A DNA stretch of 64,000 nt from Gracilaria gracilis (lineage: Eukaryota > Rhodophyta > Florideophyceae > Gracilariales > Gracilariaceae), in NCBI GenBank assembly GCA_030374805.1, contig JARGSG010000042.1, positions 186,001-250,000 on the forward strand. Reading direction: 5' to 3'. The number at the start of each line of letters is the position of its first letter. Within the stretch, counting starts at the first letter, position 1. Both the position numbers and the translations under genes were made by a program. Positions 1-10,563 of this stretch are shown piece by piece. The notes under the pieces are model-generated. The model was not told where the DNA came from. It searched no databases and saw nothing but the letters and a program-made list of their open reading frames with translations.

Positions 1-307
1 ACGCCTTTTGGATATTGCGCTGCAGCACGCACATGGACTGCAGCAACTCGGAACGAGAAGACAAGGACGGCAGGAGCACGTGCGCAGGCTGCGTGGTGGT
101 GGTGGAGAGTTGCAACGCCTGATGGGCAATGGAGTCGGCCAGCACGACGGCGTACGCGTGTAGACAATAGTCAGCCTCCCATGCGTGCATGACCTGCTTG
201 TCGGAGAGCGGCTGTTGCGGCGAAAACTTGAGCAACTTGATGACGGCGACGGCAGGCGGCAGCGCGACAGCTATGCTGTCATCCACTGCGAGCGGCGTGG
301 TCTGCAT
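1..307 (-). CDS. partial unknown protein leaving the left edge
   Basis: An open frame runs from an ATG at 305-307 leftwards off the window, 102 codons without a stop. The frame also stays open for at least 30 codons upstream of that ATG through a serine-rich stretch, so the true start may lie further right. The predicted chain has a hydrophobic, alanine/valine-rich start and a segment reading HAWEADYCLHAYAVVLAD, which looks like ordinary globular protein rather than low-complexity noise. I do not recognise the family. It is divergent from the POLA2 copy to its right, with a GC-rich spacer between them that could hold a shared promoter. The region is CpG- and trinucleotide-rich, so a chance ORF is possible. 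Confidence 0.35.
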   Translation of the reverse strand, partial: MQTTPLAVDDSIAVALPPAVAVIKLLKFSPQQPLSDKQVMHAWEADYCLHAYAVVLADSIAHQALQLSTTTTQPAHVLLPSLSSRSELLQSMCVLQRNIQKA

Positions 308-1259
308 GACGCTGACGGGAGACGACGACGACGACGAGCACCAGGACGCAGAGGCTGGGATAACGTGCTGTAGTTCAGAGTCTATGCGTGTGTGGGGCGG
401 AAAACAAGCTGCGAGCAACGGCGACGAATGCGAAGAGCACGAAGAATGGCAACGGGCACGACGACGACGACGACGACGACGTATGAGAGGGGAAAGAAAA
501 AGGCGCTGCAGACAGTCGGTGGCGCAAGTGGCGCGCGCGAAGATACAAAAAGAAGAGGCGAGCGCAGCGCGTCGACAAGCGCGCACAGCAACTGGAGCAG
601 CGCGCTCGGCGGCGGCGGGCGGCGGCGGCGGGCGGCGAGCGGCGGGTGCGGCGGGGGCGGGCGGCAGGGGGGCGCGGCGTGTGGTGGCGCACACGCGCGC
701 GCTGCGCATGGGGCGCGACATACGACGCGTACTTCGCACACGCGGTCCGTCGCTCCACCACACGCTGCGCGTTCCAACGCGCTGTCGTGTCCGCGCTCGC
801 TGTGCACGTGGATGCCGCTGATTGGCGGCTGTTTGCGCTTCGGCCCGTCGCGGCGCAGCGATCGCGGGCGCGCACCGCCCATTTGAACGCGTATCGATTC
901 GCGCCGCCTGCGCTCGCTATGCGCGCTGTCGGCTGGCGCACGCGCGCGGGCGACGGTCACAGCGTCGTCGCGAGTGGGTCACAGCGTCGGCGCGCGCACG
1001 CGCGCACACGTTGCGTTTGCTTTCCCGTCAAAACGCGCCGCGCTTGCGCCAAACCCCAACAGCTGCGCCGTGCCTTGCGGACCCCACGGGAGCGTATACC
1101 AACGGTACCCGCCTCGGTGGAGACGGTGGTATACCGCTACCCTTGGGCCCCAAGGCTGTGGGATCGTCGTCTTCCTCGTCGCCATCATGCACAGTTTCTC
1201 ACTCGGCGGTTGCGTGCTGCCGAAAGCGCTATGCCACATTGCGCACGCCGCGTGCGAGC
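308..1259. other. GC-rich spacer without a supported gene
   Basis: Very GC-rich, CpG-dense DNA with arginine- and alanine-rich ORFs open in several frames on both strands at once. That is the signature of composition rather than coding. No frame shows a recognisable domain. It separates the divergent left-edge ORF from the POLA2 remnant and may be an old promoter/CpG-rich region. Confidence 0.5.
458..481 (+). repeat. (ACG)n microsatellite
   Basis: An uninterrupted run of about eight ACG units. A shorter GAC-rich run sits near 322-340. Confidence 0.9.
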
Positions 1260-3104
1260 AGAACGCGCTCACGACCGATCAGCTCGACTGGACGTGGGAG
1301 ACATAGGCGCTCTCCAACGCCAAGTCCACGGGCGTGCCAACGGAGCAGGAGCTCAGCGACTTCGTCGCCCATTTGAGGCAAAAGGCGCTGCCCGTTGCTT
1401 GATCAAAGCCTGTGTCCAATTCAAAGCTCACGCCCAAACGCTCGCCGCAATCGTTGCTTCCCTCCCCCACCCCCACTCCCACGCGTATTAAGCACACGGA
1501 TGACTTTTTTGAGGACGATCTGTTCAACTACTGTGATGAGGGCGTTGGTCAAGGATGAGCCGCTGGTCACCCACGACATCGAACTTGTGATTGTTTGTGA
1601 CTTGAGCAATGCCCTTGAGCAATCTGTCACCCAGTCGAAGCGCACTGGGTTGCTTTAGGATGAACCGCTGCCGGGAGATGACTTGCTCGATAACGAGTAT
1701 GCGAAACGTACGGGCACGGGACGCATGAAAGGGTCGCTGGATAACTCTCAAGCTACTCTGCATAACCCAATGTCTGTCCATGTGCGTTGCGCTGTGTCCG
1801 TGCAGTCGCTCCGCCCCGTTGACCGTGAGCGCACCACGTATAGGACCAAACTTCTACGCCAGCGCATTAACGATGTGCGTAGTCATATGCAAACCCTCAC
1901 AGAGCACATCCTCAAGCGAGTCAAGCTGCTGCGTGCAAAGCAAATGCCTCCCTTGTCGTCCGCCAACTTGCTGGACCACAGTCCCGCCACTGTTCTCATC
2001 GCTGGTCATATCACAACTGAGCTGGAGGAGAATGATGCATCTTCGAAGGGGTCGGTTAATATCCAGTCCGTCGTTCTGGAGAACGAAGATGGAAACCGAA
2101 TCAAACTCAATCTCAATAGGCTTGTCGAGAACGAGCATCCGTTGTTTATAAACCCGGGCATGATTGTCGTCCTCGAGGGCGTTGACACCAACAGCAGACT
2201 GTCTGACGTACATTCCATCTACGACAACGCCATGCAAACACCCAAATAGCAACGTTGCGTCCCCAACGATGAACATCAAGCTAAGATAGAACATGACGAT
2301 GAAATCCAACCGAGCACGTCGGCAGACCAAGACGCCCAATCGTATGCCAACCTCGTCGTGGCAGCGGGGCCATTTACCTGTTCGTCCAATCTCAAGTACG
2401 AGCCTCTCACGGATCTTCTACAGATCATTAAGCGCAACAAACCCGACGTTTTCATCTTAACCGGTCCATTTGTAGAGGAATCTAACCAACACATCTCCGA
2501 ACAAACCCCGATGCCGTTTGGTCAACTGTTGGCTTCTCGAGTTATCCCTCTGCTACAAGCGACGATATCCAGGATGGCGGACAGCGGCGACACGGTTTCG
2601 TAATTTGTGCTGATTCCAGCACTGGAAGACGTTCACCACCACTTTGTTTGTCCCCAACCAGCTTTCTGCTGGCCGTATAAACAACAAAATCCGAACATTC
2701 ATCTGCACCCAAACCCATCCGTGTTACGGGTGGGCGCGAAAGACGGGCAACACGTCTCGTCTGTGGGCACATCGTCGCTGTCAACGCTTTTGGATAAATC
2801 TGCTGATAGTGTGTGAAAGAACAAGCAAGATCACTTGGGCTCTATTGTATCCCACATGTTGAGGCAACTCTCGTTCTACCCAACCATCCCGCCAAGCAAC
2901 TCAGTGCCTCTGGACACGAACTTTCTGGACCGTCTGGGTAACATGGACGTGGACACTGGTGATACTGTCGACATGATCATCATGCCGTTCAAGTTGAAAG
3001 CATTTGCCAAGAGTGTTGACGGCGGTGCGATTGCTGTGAATCTCGGCCTAAGTGGGAAGATAAGGGTAGATGATTCAAACACATTTGTGACAGTCCTTGC
3101 TTGA
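1260..3104 (+). pseudogene. POLA2: decayed DNA polymerase alpha subunit B
   Basis: The protein is the B (regulatory) subunit of DNA polymerase alpha-primase, a nuclear replication-initiation factor. An OB-fold-like region lies at about 1980-2240. The inactive phosphoesterase region follows at 2358-3104 with family hallmarks in order: GPFTCSSNLKYEPL, DVFILTGPFVEE, LEDVHHHFVCPQP and a C-terminal piece containing LSFYPTIPPSNSVPLD. From about 1660 to 3104 the homologous segments share one frame but are cut by TAG at 2247-2249, TAA at 2601-2603 and TGA at 2814-2816. An upstream part (1268-1555) is in another frame with TAG 1304, TGA 1400 and TGA 1556. The stops fall inside conserved segments, so introns do not explain them all. 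I infer a pseudogene; identity is confident from the motifs. Confidence 0.82.
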
Positions 3105-3267
3105 AGAGCTGCAACTAGGTGGGTTGGGCTAGCAATTGGCTACCGCTGTACCCTTGGTAAGTCATGCAATCGTAGTTTCTCTACGCAAATGGTGCGAGCC
3201 CCTTACTAACTATTTCCACGATTGAGAGTACCTCATTTCTGATAGTTCGTCATGCAAAGTGCGTACT

Positions 3268-4509
3268 CTACTCATCGAAGAAAGCGGGTAGGTTGTTCTT
3301 CACTTTGTCGAAGAGCTTATCAGACCAAGTTTCAACAAACTCCTTCATCTCCTTAATCTTCTCACTTCCTGTACTCTGATTATGAGAACGGCACTGTATT
3401 TCGGACCGAACCATGTCCAGTTGCTGCTTGACATAAGCTCCATCAAACCCAGATTTCTGGGCTTGTGAAACCTTCACGGTCGAAGTCGTGATGTCCACAA
3501 GCTTCCCTAGCTCTTTCTCTAAAACCGAAGAGTCATTAGAACACCTCTTCTTTCGTACATGTAAACTTTAAGCTTCGTCTTCGCCATCATCTCCATCTAT
3601 CCCGGCATCAAACCCGACCCCCTCTTCCATCACCTTCGAGAACAAATGAATTAGTTCAGTATCCTCTTCCTTTGTTCCACACCGCATCACTTTGAAGAGT
3701 ATCATAGCACGCGTTGACGCAGTCATCAAAGTGCTATCCGACTATTTCACAAGAAGGTCAGAGAATCTCTCTGGATCATTTTGCCCCGAAGCCGACCACA
3801 TATCATAAAAGAACGTGAAGTTATTTCTCGCGTCCTGGTAATGCCACTTTAATAGCGAGGCAGATCTGTGTGCTAGTGTCGGTAGTGCTGGGTCGACGCG
3901 GTCGAGGACACTGCTCAAGTTCATTTTCGTTATTAACGCACTGTCGTTAAAACAATTTGCGTCAACCTCAAAAAAGTCATCTCTAGAGACCCTGTCATCT
4001 AGTTCTCGGCGAGTAAGAGGTGAAACAACAGCGCGTCGTAATGCTCTTCTTGTCGTTTCGTCATCACAAATGATAGTAACCAGCCGCGCGAACTCACTTA
4101 GTGAAAAATTCGGTACCCTGTCAGTCAATCCTGCATCAACATCTTGTTCCTGCTGTCCATGATTTTGGCCTTCGCAGACACTTGCTCGAACACGTTCCAA
4201 TTCCCTGGTCCACCAATTGCGGTCACGCTGCCCAAGATCTTCAAGGAGATCTTTTTCTTTCCTGCACGACTCCACAATTAAAACTGATTTGACCATGTCA
4301 CGAAACTCTTGCAATACTCTCTCATCAGAAAACCAACTTTCTAATGAATCACCCAGTATGGCCGTCTTGCGGGCCTTTAACATAATCCTTGCGATTAATT
4401 CGGTCTTCTTCCCCCTTTCAGTGACACAAAAAGCTTTTGCTAAGTTCTGTAGTTCCTTTTTGTTCTTCCTGGCAAGATATGTGTAAAGATAATCCAATTC
4501 CGTATACAT
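3268..4509 (-). pseudogene. SAP-domain protein, broken by two in-frame stops
   Basis: One reading frame of about 414 codons runs from an ATG at 4509 to a stop at 3268. It is interrupted by TAG (3742-3744) and TAA (3568-3570), both explainable as Gln codons changed by C-to-T. Near residues 17-45 it has a SAP motif: KKELQNLAKAF followed by GKKTELIARIML, a helix-turn-helix-like module that binds scaffold or AT-rich DNA. The rest is helical and charged, with an acidic stretch (GDDGEDEA) just before the TAA. SAP domains occur in chromatin proteins and in transposases of the KDZ and PiggyBac-like groups. No catalytic domain is visible, so it may be an accessory transposon protein or a host gene relic. 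Confidence 0.6.
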
Positions 4510-5520
4510 GGGGCATGGTTCGGGGCACCTTGTCTGTGCATCTGATGACGCATTACCAATAACCGGCGAAGAATGCGGCTCAACGATATTATAAGAGCCG
4601 GGGTGGCTGTTTTGTTCAATTAATTTGGGATGAGGTTGTTGAGTATGTACGGGATCTAGAACGGGGACTTGAACGAAGTCGGTATTGTTGGCTGCAATTG
4701 GGGTCGTTTGCGGAGACCGTGGTTGGGCGAAAGGTGTGAAGGTGGGTGGTTGGACAATGACTGCTCTTGAGAGAGCCGTCGTTTTCGGCTTCCAACCCGT
4801 GTTGGTGTCTCACGGAGCTCCATGCTAAAATCAGGTACAAAACGGAGTAACGGGTTTTCATGGAGGAAGATGTGGGGTTTCACGGGGAGGGGGGACGGGG
4901 GTTGACCGAGGAAGATTATAGACTGCATGCAGAGCGAGTTTGCCCTATCTAGAGTGAATTTATGCGATTCTTGTAGGTGCTGAAAGGCAATCGACCATTT
5001 GAATTTGAAAGCTTACGATTGCTTTAGATCTAGATGGAGTTGCTTGAAAGGGATCCAATTTCCAAAATAGCCAATAGTTACGCCACACGTTCCGGCACGC
5101 CAGAACGGCTGGTACGGATGTGTAGAAAGACCCTTAGTCAGACGTCCTTAGTAGAAGGTGCGAATAGTTATACGCGAGCTGCACATTACCCGCTTCCAGG
5201 GCATACGCCACCGTGTCCACGAGCGAAGAAAAAATCAGAGAGCTGGAATACTGATCGGATAGAGCGCGACGAACGAGAATGCCAAATAAATGCGACACAA
5301 CCCGGTTGTTGTGGTGGTGGAGTTGCTCAACACAAGGTATACGGGTTTGCAACTAACGCAGTCTGTGGGTTGGAAGACACGAGCCACCACCATTGAATAT
5401 AATATCCAGAAGCTGATCGTCTTCCAGCTTCATGCAGAAGGTGACTAATATAAAGTACTCCGTGAAGGGCAGTGTGTTTCACAGGTCGGAGCTGATTGCG
5501 AAAATGGTAAGCTCCCCAAA

Positions 5521-5610
5521 AGCGTACGAAATAAGCTTGCTGAGAGCGTACGGAAGATGCTTGCTGAGAGCGTACGAGGGAATGCTTCTGAGGGCGTACG
5601 AAAGAAGCGG
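5521..5610. repeat. 24-bp tandem repeat, about 3.75 copies
   Basis: Units begin at 5521, 5545, 5569 and 5593. Each starts with (a/g)gcgtacg and most end in gct..ctgag. The unit length is a multiple of three, so the repeat stays open in every frame and produces repetitive ORFs on both strands. Confidence 0.85.
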
Positions 5611-6714
5611 AGCATATTTGTGACCAAGATGAGCAAGGCGACGACAGAACAAGGTAAGGCGAATGCCGCGGGAGGAAGCGGGAACGACATGTGAGGCGTG
5701 TTCAGCTTTCGAAGTGGTGGTTTGCAGCGGCTGGTGTTCACGCGCTAACGGCACTGCATCGGCAGCGTGTAGCAGTAGCAATGGAAGCGGCGAGAAGAAG
5801 AGAAGGCGAAGAAGGATGCTCATTGCGAGTATGAAGGCACAATACTTTGGTAGCGGGGAAACAAGACGACAATATCGGGTGAGGGGTGGGGAGGTGGGAG
5901 AGGTGGAGAGGATAGGCATATTGGAAAAGAAACGGGGAATGAAACGGGTGCTTATATAATTTGGAGAAGGGCGCGACAAACAACACATCGGACGACGATG
6001 AACAGGACACCGCAGCGGCAGCAGCAGCAGCAGCGGAACGGCGGAGAAGCAGCAGCGGAACGGCGGGCCACATCAAATTGGCCGCGCCTTCAAGCGGTAA
6101 ACGGTGGCTGGGGGCGCCACGCGGCCGTCCCCCCGACCGCAGAGCGCGTCGCGTATACCGCCACGTCAAGCGCGCGCGCGCCAAAGCAAGCGCGAGCAAG
6201 ACGCATCCGCGCCGGTCGCCGCCGCCACAAGGCGATGCTCACACAGTTTGCAGTCTCGAAGCGTGGCGCCGCCGCCAACGAGCGACGCTAAAAAGCGTCC
6301 GCTTTGCACCTCGCTCCCGTCACACGTTTTCTACACCAGCAGAACCATCGCAACAAGTTGTTCCGCCGCCGTCTCTATCCAGCGTGGCCGCTGTGCACGC
6401 GCTCGTACCTCCTGCGCTCCATTCCACTTCTCTTAAAGAGCCTTCCTATGACGTGTCTATTGAATAGTGCTAATTGATATTTATTTCTGTTTCTATTCCA
6501 CGTCACAGTATCAATAATTAGGCATCGCACGTCCGCCGCGCCACACACTACGGGTTTCGCTCGCAGCCAAAAAGCCACCCGCCGATGCCGCTGCTCAATG
6601 TGGTGGCCTATGATGTCGCACGCACGGGGACGTGCGCGCATGAAGCGTGCACGAACTGGGAAAGCCCACCGTCGTGCGCACCGCCTTTCCCCACGCCGCT
6701 CACTGCGCGCAGTC

Positions 6715-6784
6715 AATCACGCTGCTCGCTGCGCGCTGTGCAGCGCTGTGCAGCGCTGTGCAGCGCGCAGCGAGCAGCGTGATT
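6715..6784. repeat. perfect 24-bp inverted repeat around a 10-bp tandem repeat
   Basis: Arms 6715-6738 and 6761-6784 are exact reverse complements. The 22-bp centre is made of repeated tgcagcgctg units, themselves partly palindromic. DNA or RNA would fold into a long hairpin. No mobile element is visible beside it. Confidence 0.9.
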
Positions 6785-7373
6785 TTGAATTAATAAACTT
6801 GGCTTGTAGCAGAGATCGAGAGCAAAAACAATGTTTTTGAGGTCCAAAAGGTGCTAGATGATGTATTTTGCCTCTTTCGCCAGTTTCGTGTATTCGGAAT
6901 AAAGAGTAATTAAAGTGGATCCTCACGCATATTACCACTGTATGGCCAGCTTGCCTGACGACTTGTACAGTTTGATTTGGGTGGCTCTCGAGGTAAGGTG
7001 TAACTGATTTACTGGAATCATACATTTCATGTATTACTGCTAAAAGTATTTGTGCAACCTTCAGGGCAGCGCAGTAACATATACGGGCTTCTCGAGCTAG
7101 TGTGTGTACACTTGTTATATGCCATTTTGTCAAGATATACGTGTTTAGGGCCGGGCGTTGGGCTTTAACGACTTGTACATTTAGAAAAAGGTGAAGACTA
7201 TTTGAAGTCTTATCATCTCCTTTTTTCATGCCATATTTATTGTAATTGACCAGTTAGTATTTTCCTTTGATACCATTGGTGAAAGGAAAGTTTCGGATTT
7301 GCAGTTACATCGTGCGCGGATACCATTTTAGAACTCGTTGTGAAAATGTAAGAGAAGCCGAAACAATCTGATC

Positions 7374-9242
7374 TTAAGAACATAAGCAATGCAAAGACGC
7401 CAACAAGCTTATTTTAGTTTCATTCAAGTACAACTGCAAAGTTGAGCTGCCACTTGAAAGTAGAAAAACAGCATGTGCGGCTGAGGGAATGAAAGGCGCC
7501 GTTCCGGTATCAATTTCATCAACATCTATCAACCTTGGTTTTCCATTATTGCGCAGTCCATCGTAGTAAGAGATTGATTGCCTTGACAAGTCATTCTCAA
7601 CGCGGAATGCAACGAAATGATCCTTCACAGTATTACTGTAGCCCATCCAGGACAACATGGAAACCTCAATGGTACTTTGGCTTCTCTCAGCTTTGACAGT
7701 GGTGTTACTTTTGATCCATTTGTTGATGAAAAACTTCTTATCTTTGATACCGACTGAAGGAAGGCTAACAACTCTAATGCCAACCGTTTTGACTGCTTCC
7801 ATATCCAATTCTCTCTCCAGGAACCATCTCCACCCTGACGAAACGCTTCGAACGGCCTCTAGATCTCGACCCCTCACGATACGGGTGATAGTACGAAATG
7901 GTAATGTTGGTCGTGGACTTATCTTTTTGAACATGGCCGGAAAGAAAAGAGTCATCAGATTCGACATATCCAGATACTGTTGATCGCCATGAAATGGAGA
8001 CCATTTCAGCCAGTCTGGAAGTGGGCGTTTCGTGATATACTCATAAGCGTCCAAACTTAGAGCCCTTGTCCAGTTTGAAAAATTTAGTGAATCAAACATC
8101 CTCCCCTTCCAGCCCCGATCACTGATATTCAAACGACCAACGACAATAGAAGCAATGCTTCCCCTGCTGAAGAAAGACTGGTCACACAAACATTTTCTGA
8201 CAAGCATGCGTACGGCTTTTGGAATCTGAAACAAGCAGCAGTCCAGACCACATGAATTGTTCGACCACATCAGCATTTTTTGTGAAGCAAGTTGGGTGTC
8301 AGAAAGATGTAGCAGTTCGTCTACAGGAACTTTTTCGATAGCTTCCCAGCACTTCATCCTCACAGCATTGAAAGCAAGGTTTTCCGATTTGTGGAACTCT
8401 TCAAAATTTGTGTACGAACTCTCTATGCTTCGAATTTTCAAGGCGGTGTCAAACCTAGGAAGATTCGCTTTCAAGGCAAGTGACGAGTACACTTGGACGA
8501 CCTTGTCCATGTTTCCAATGTTCCACTCATCACAGATTGCGCGAAACGAGGGAAATATCCAATCACGCCCGGCACACCATGACCCATTATGAAACCATGT
8601 GGAACTCGACTTCAGATTTCCCAAGTTTGCCAATAGGAAGAAAAAGTTGAAGTCAATAGAGCGACGTTTATGACTTGGTTTTGGAGCCTTGCTTAGGTGA
8701 AGGAGAATAGAGGCTGCATTCGCTTCGACGCTGCTGCCATTTGCAGATCCAGAACGGACGCTGTTCTTCTTTCCGGGCTGATTCCAAACATTGTACCAAT
8801 CAAAAATGCAACCCAAGTTTGACTTTGATGGTTTAGTTGTAATCACTTTTTCCTTCATCTCTAAGGATAGCCTTGATTTTACCTTCTTTGAAATTGATTT
8901 CTTTCGGGCGCAAACTTGAGGTGCAAGCGGATTCAAATGCCTCAAAGAGGAGAAGTACTTCTCTTCTGTCGGTCTTGTTGGCGGTGAAAGGCTTCTTTTA
9001 GATCTTGGTGACACGCTTGTTTGAAATGTTTTTGAAATTTCCTCTAAAGCACAACTCGATCCAGTACCAGGTCTGCTCTTTGTCCAATCCAAAAACTGAT
9101 TAAGCACATTCTTGAGGTCACCTACATTTTTAACTTCGTTGCATTTGTTGTTCTTCTTCCTGGGTTTGTTCTTTTTTCTTTTATTCACGTTTTTCGTATT
9201 CTTCATGACCATAACACTTCTTTCCATTGCGTAAGATATCAA
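7374..9242 (-). CDS. cysteine peptidase-like protein (USP/deubiquitinase-type triad)
   Basis: This 622-codon frame is intact and is the longest intact minus-strand gene on the left side. A basic N-terminus (KKNKPRKKNNK, likely nuclear localisation) is followed by a central region of unknown type. A candidate nucleophile Cys331 lies in NNSCGLDCCLF, His542 in DHFVAFR and Asp561 in SYYDGL. This Cys...His...Asp order, with Asn just before the Cys and an aromatic-rich His box, is that of ubiquitin-specific-protease-like cysteine peptidases, including those carried by some DNA transposons. Spacing between Cys and His is about 210 residues. I infer a peptidase fold from the motifs only; another papain-like family is possible. 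The DIRS-like element starts about 180 bp upstream of its start, so any promoter there may have been displaced. Confidence 0.55.
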   Translation of the reverse strand: MISYAMERSVMVMKNTKNVNKRKKNKPRKKNNKCNEVKNVGDLKNVLNQFLDWTKSRPGTGSSCALEEISKTFQTSVSPRSKRSLSPPTRPTEEKYFSSLRHLNPLAPQVCARKKSISKKVKSRLSLEMKEKVITTKPSKSNLGCIFDWYNVWNQPGKKNSVRSGSANGSSVEANAASILLHLSKAPKPSHKRRSIDFNFFFLLANLGNLKSSSTWFHNGSWCAGRDWIFPSFRAICDEWNIGNMDKVVQVYSSLALKANLPRFDTALKIRSIESSYTNFEEFHKSENLAFNAVRMKCWEAIEKVPVDELLHLSDTQLASQKMLMWSNNSCGLDCCLFQIPKAVRMLVRKCLCDQSFFSRGSIASIVVGRLNISDRGWKGRMFDSLNFSNWTRALSLDAYEYITKRPLPDWLKWSPFHGDQQYLDMSNLMTLFFPAMFKKISPRPTLPFRTITRIVRGRDLEAVRSVSSGWRWFLERELDMEAVKTVGIRVVSLPSVGIKDKKFFINKWIKSNTTVKAERSQSTIEVSMLSWMGYSNTVKDHFVAFRVENDLSRQSISYYDGLRNNGKPRLIDVDEIDTGTAPFIPSAAHAVFLLSSGSSTLQLYLNETKISLLASLHCLCS

Positions 9243-9417
9243 TTTGTAGTCCGTTAGTTGCTACAAGGAAAGGAGAACTCTTTTGATTTGTTTCTGTTAA
9301 GGTGGAATGTACGACTAGGCTAAGACAATTGCACTCGCGTTTTCTTCCAAGTACAATTGCTGTACGGTCCTTGCTTTTGTGCCGTCTTTTGACAGTTCTC
9401 AAACGTGTAGTTTTATT

Positions 9418-9590
9418 GTGCTGTGTAGAGAACTTTATGCGCATGAAACGTAATGTGGATAGATAGCGAGGGCGGCACTCTGGAGGTTTAATTCACGATG
9501 CGTACGACGTCAGTGCTGGACGACGGCGGTATCAACGCCGCTGCCGGCGCTGAGACGGTTCCCGCATGTTTCTCCATCGTGCCTCTCTCT
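9418..9590 (+). repeat. left 173-bp direct repeat of the YR retroelement
   Basis: It begins gtgctgtgtagag and ends cgtgcctctctct. It matches the right repeat over the same length with only about ten differences by eye, so the insertion is not ancient. Just downstream lies the gag-like start at 9664. Confidence 0.9.
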
Positions 9591-9663
9591 ATTCAAGAGA
9601 GTCCCCGGAAGTCCGGCGGTAGGCGTTTCGTTTGAGCCAGAAGTAATTGGCAAGTGGCTAAGA

Positions 9664-10563
9664 TTGGCCATTATGAGTAGTTTTAAAGATTCTCTTAAAG
9701 AAGCGAATCTTCTGTTGGAGAAAGCGAGGGAGTTTTCAAAAAAGGGAAGCCTGGAAGCCGCGGGGATCGACCCTACGTGGATGACAATTTACGTGGAAAT
9801 CGCAAGAAGGTGCCGCGACGACAAAGAGTTTGGACTAACGCAGTACCCCTACGAACAGGGCCCGTCAACTCTAGCGTTCAATGGAGGCTTCTTCGAACAT
9901 TGTGAGTGGCCGCTGAGGCACCATATGGAACGACACTCGGGACTCAGGGCGGTTTGTGAGTATGAAACGAACTACATAAACTCTGCTGGGTACTGGATGT
10001 CTTTCCATCAGTCGGCGTTCGCCCTTCGCCAGGAGGCGCTTGCAGACAACAAGGAAGAACGGGCGACGAAATTTGATGTCTGGGGTTTGTTGGCGATCAC
10101 CTACGCTCTCCGGGTCGTTGGAATGTGGTGTGAATTCTATAAGATGGCAGCAATAGATCCGACACATGCGAAACTGGTAATGCCTTTACTAGAACGCAAG
10201 ACAGACGTAGCTGCGGTGGACAACCTGGACGATGAGATGAAAAAGTTGGACTCTCACCTGACTACACAACTTATAAATGCGGTAGTCACGCTCAGTGCTA
10301 GTAACGCGATGAAGCGTTCGGGAGGCAGAGCGGGCGCTGCCAACGACCAGCAGTTGCCATTGGCTTCCGGCGCCGTCTTTGGAGAGCGACACAGCTCAAA
10401 GCCGAAGCATGGCGCGCGCTGGGTTGTTCGGAGTTTCTTTACCGAACAATCAAGCATGGCGTTTACGAACGCCCGGACCGACCGTTCGTCCCTGGGTGTG
10501 GGGTCGAAATGGCAGATATTCCGCGAACAGCGGAAGACAAAGCGTTCGCACTCAAGGATCTAG
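9664..10563 (+). CDS. gag-like ORF of the YR retroelement
   Basis: A 299-codon frame is the first ORF after the left repeat. It has no zinc knuckle and no recognisable catalytic motif; it is mostly helical with a basic, Ser-rich C-terminus. Its position, its length and its 55-nt overlap with the downstream pol frame fit the structural ORF of DIRS/Ngaro-type elements. The ATG at 9664 is followed by another at 9673, and either could be used. Function is inferred from context only. Confidence 0.6.
   Translation: MAIMSSFKDSLKEANLLLEKAREFSKKGSLEAAGIDPTWMTIYVEIARRCRDDKEFGLTQYPYEQGPSTLAFNGGFFEHCEWPLRHHMERHSGLRAVCEYETNYINSAGYWMSFHQSAFALRQEALADNKEERATKFDVWGLLAITYALRVVGMWCEFYKMAAIDPTHAKLVMPLLERKTDVAAVDNLDDEMKKLDSHLTTQLINAVVTLSASNAMKRSGGRAGAANDQQLPLASGAVFGERHSSKPKHGARWVVRSFFTEQSSMAFTNARTDRSSLGVGSKWQIFREQRKTKRSHSRI

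Larger units (their letters stand above)
4510..7373. other. long stretch without a supported gene
   Basis: Several 60-190 codon ORFs overlap on both strands, but none has a recognisable motif, and those at 5.9-6.5 kb are products of CAG/CGC-rich composition. The stretch contains a short CAG-rich run near 6013-6035, a 24-bp tandem repeat and a perfect inverted repeat, listed separately. I see no RNA gene. Confidence 0.5.

Noticed and set aside
189..1491. Several long Arg/Ala-rich ORFs on both strands
   Set aside because: Open frames in many phases at once follow from GC-rich trinucleotide composition; none has a domain.
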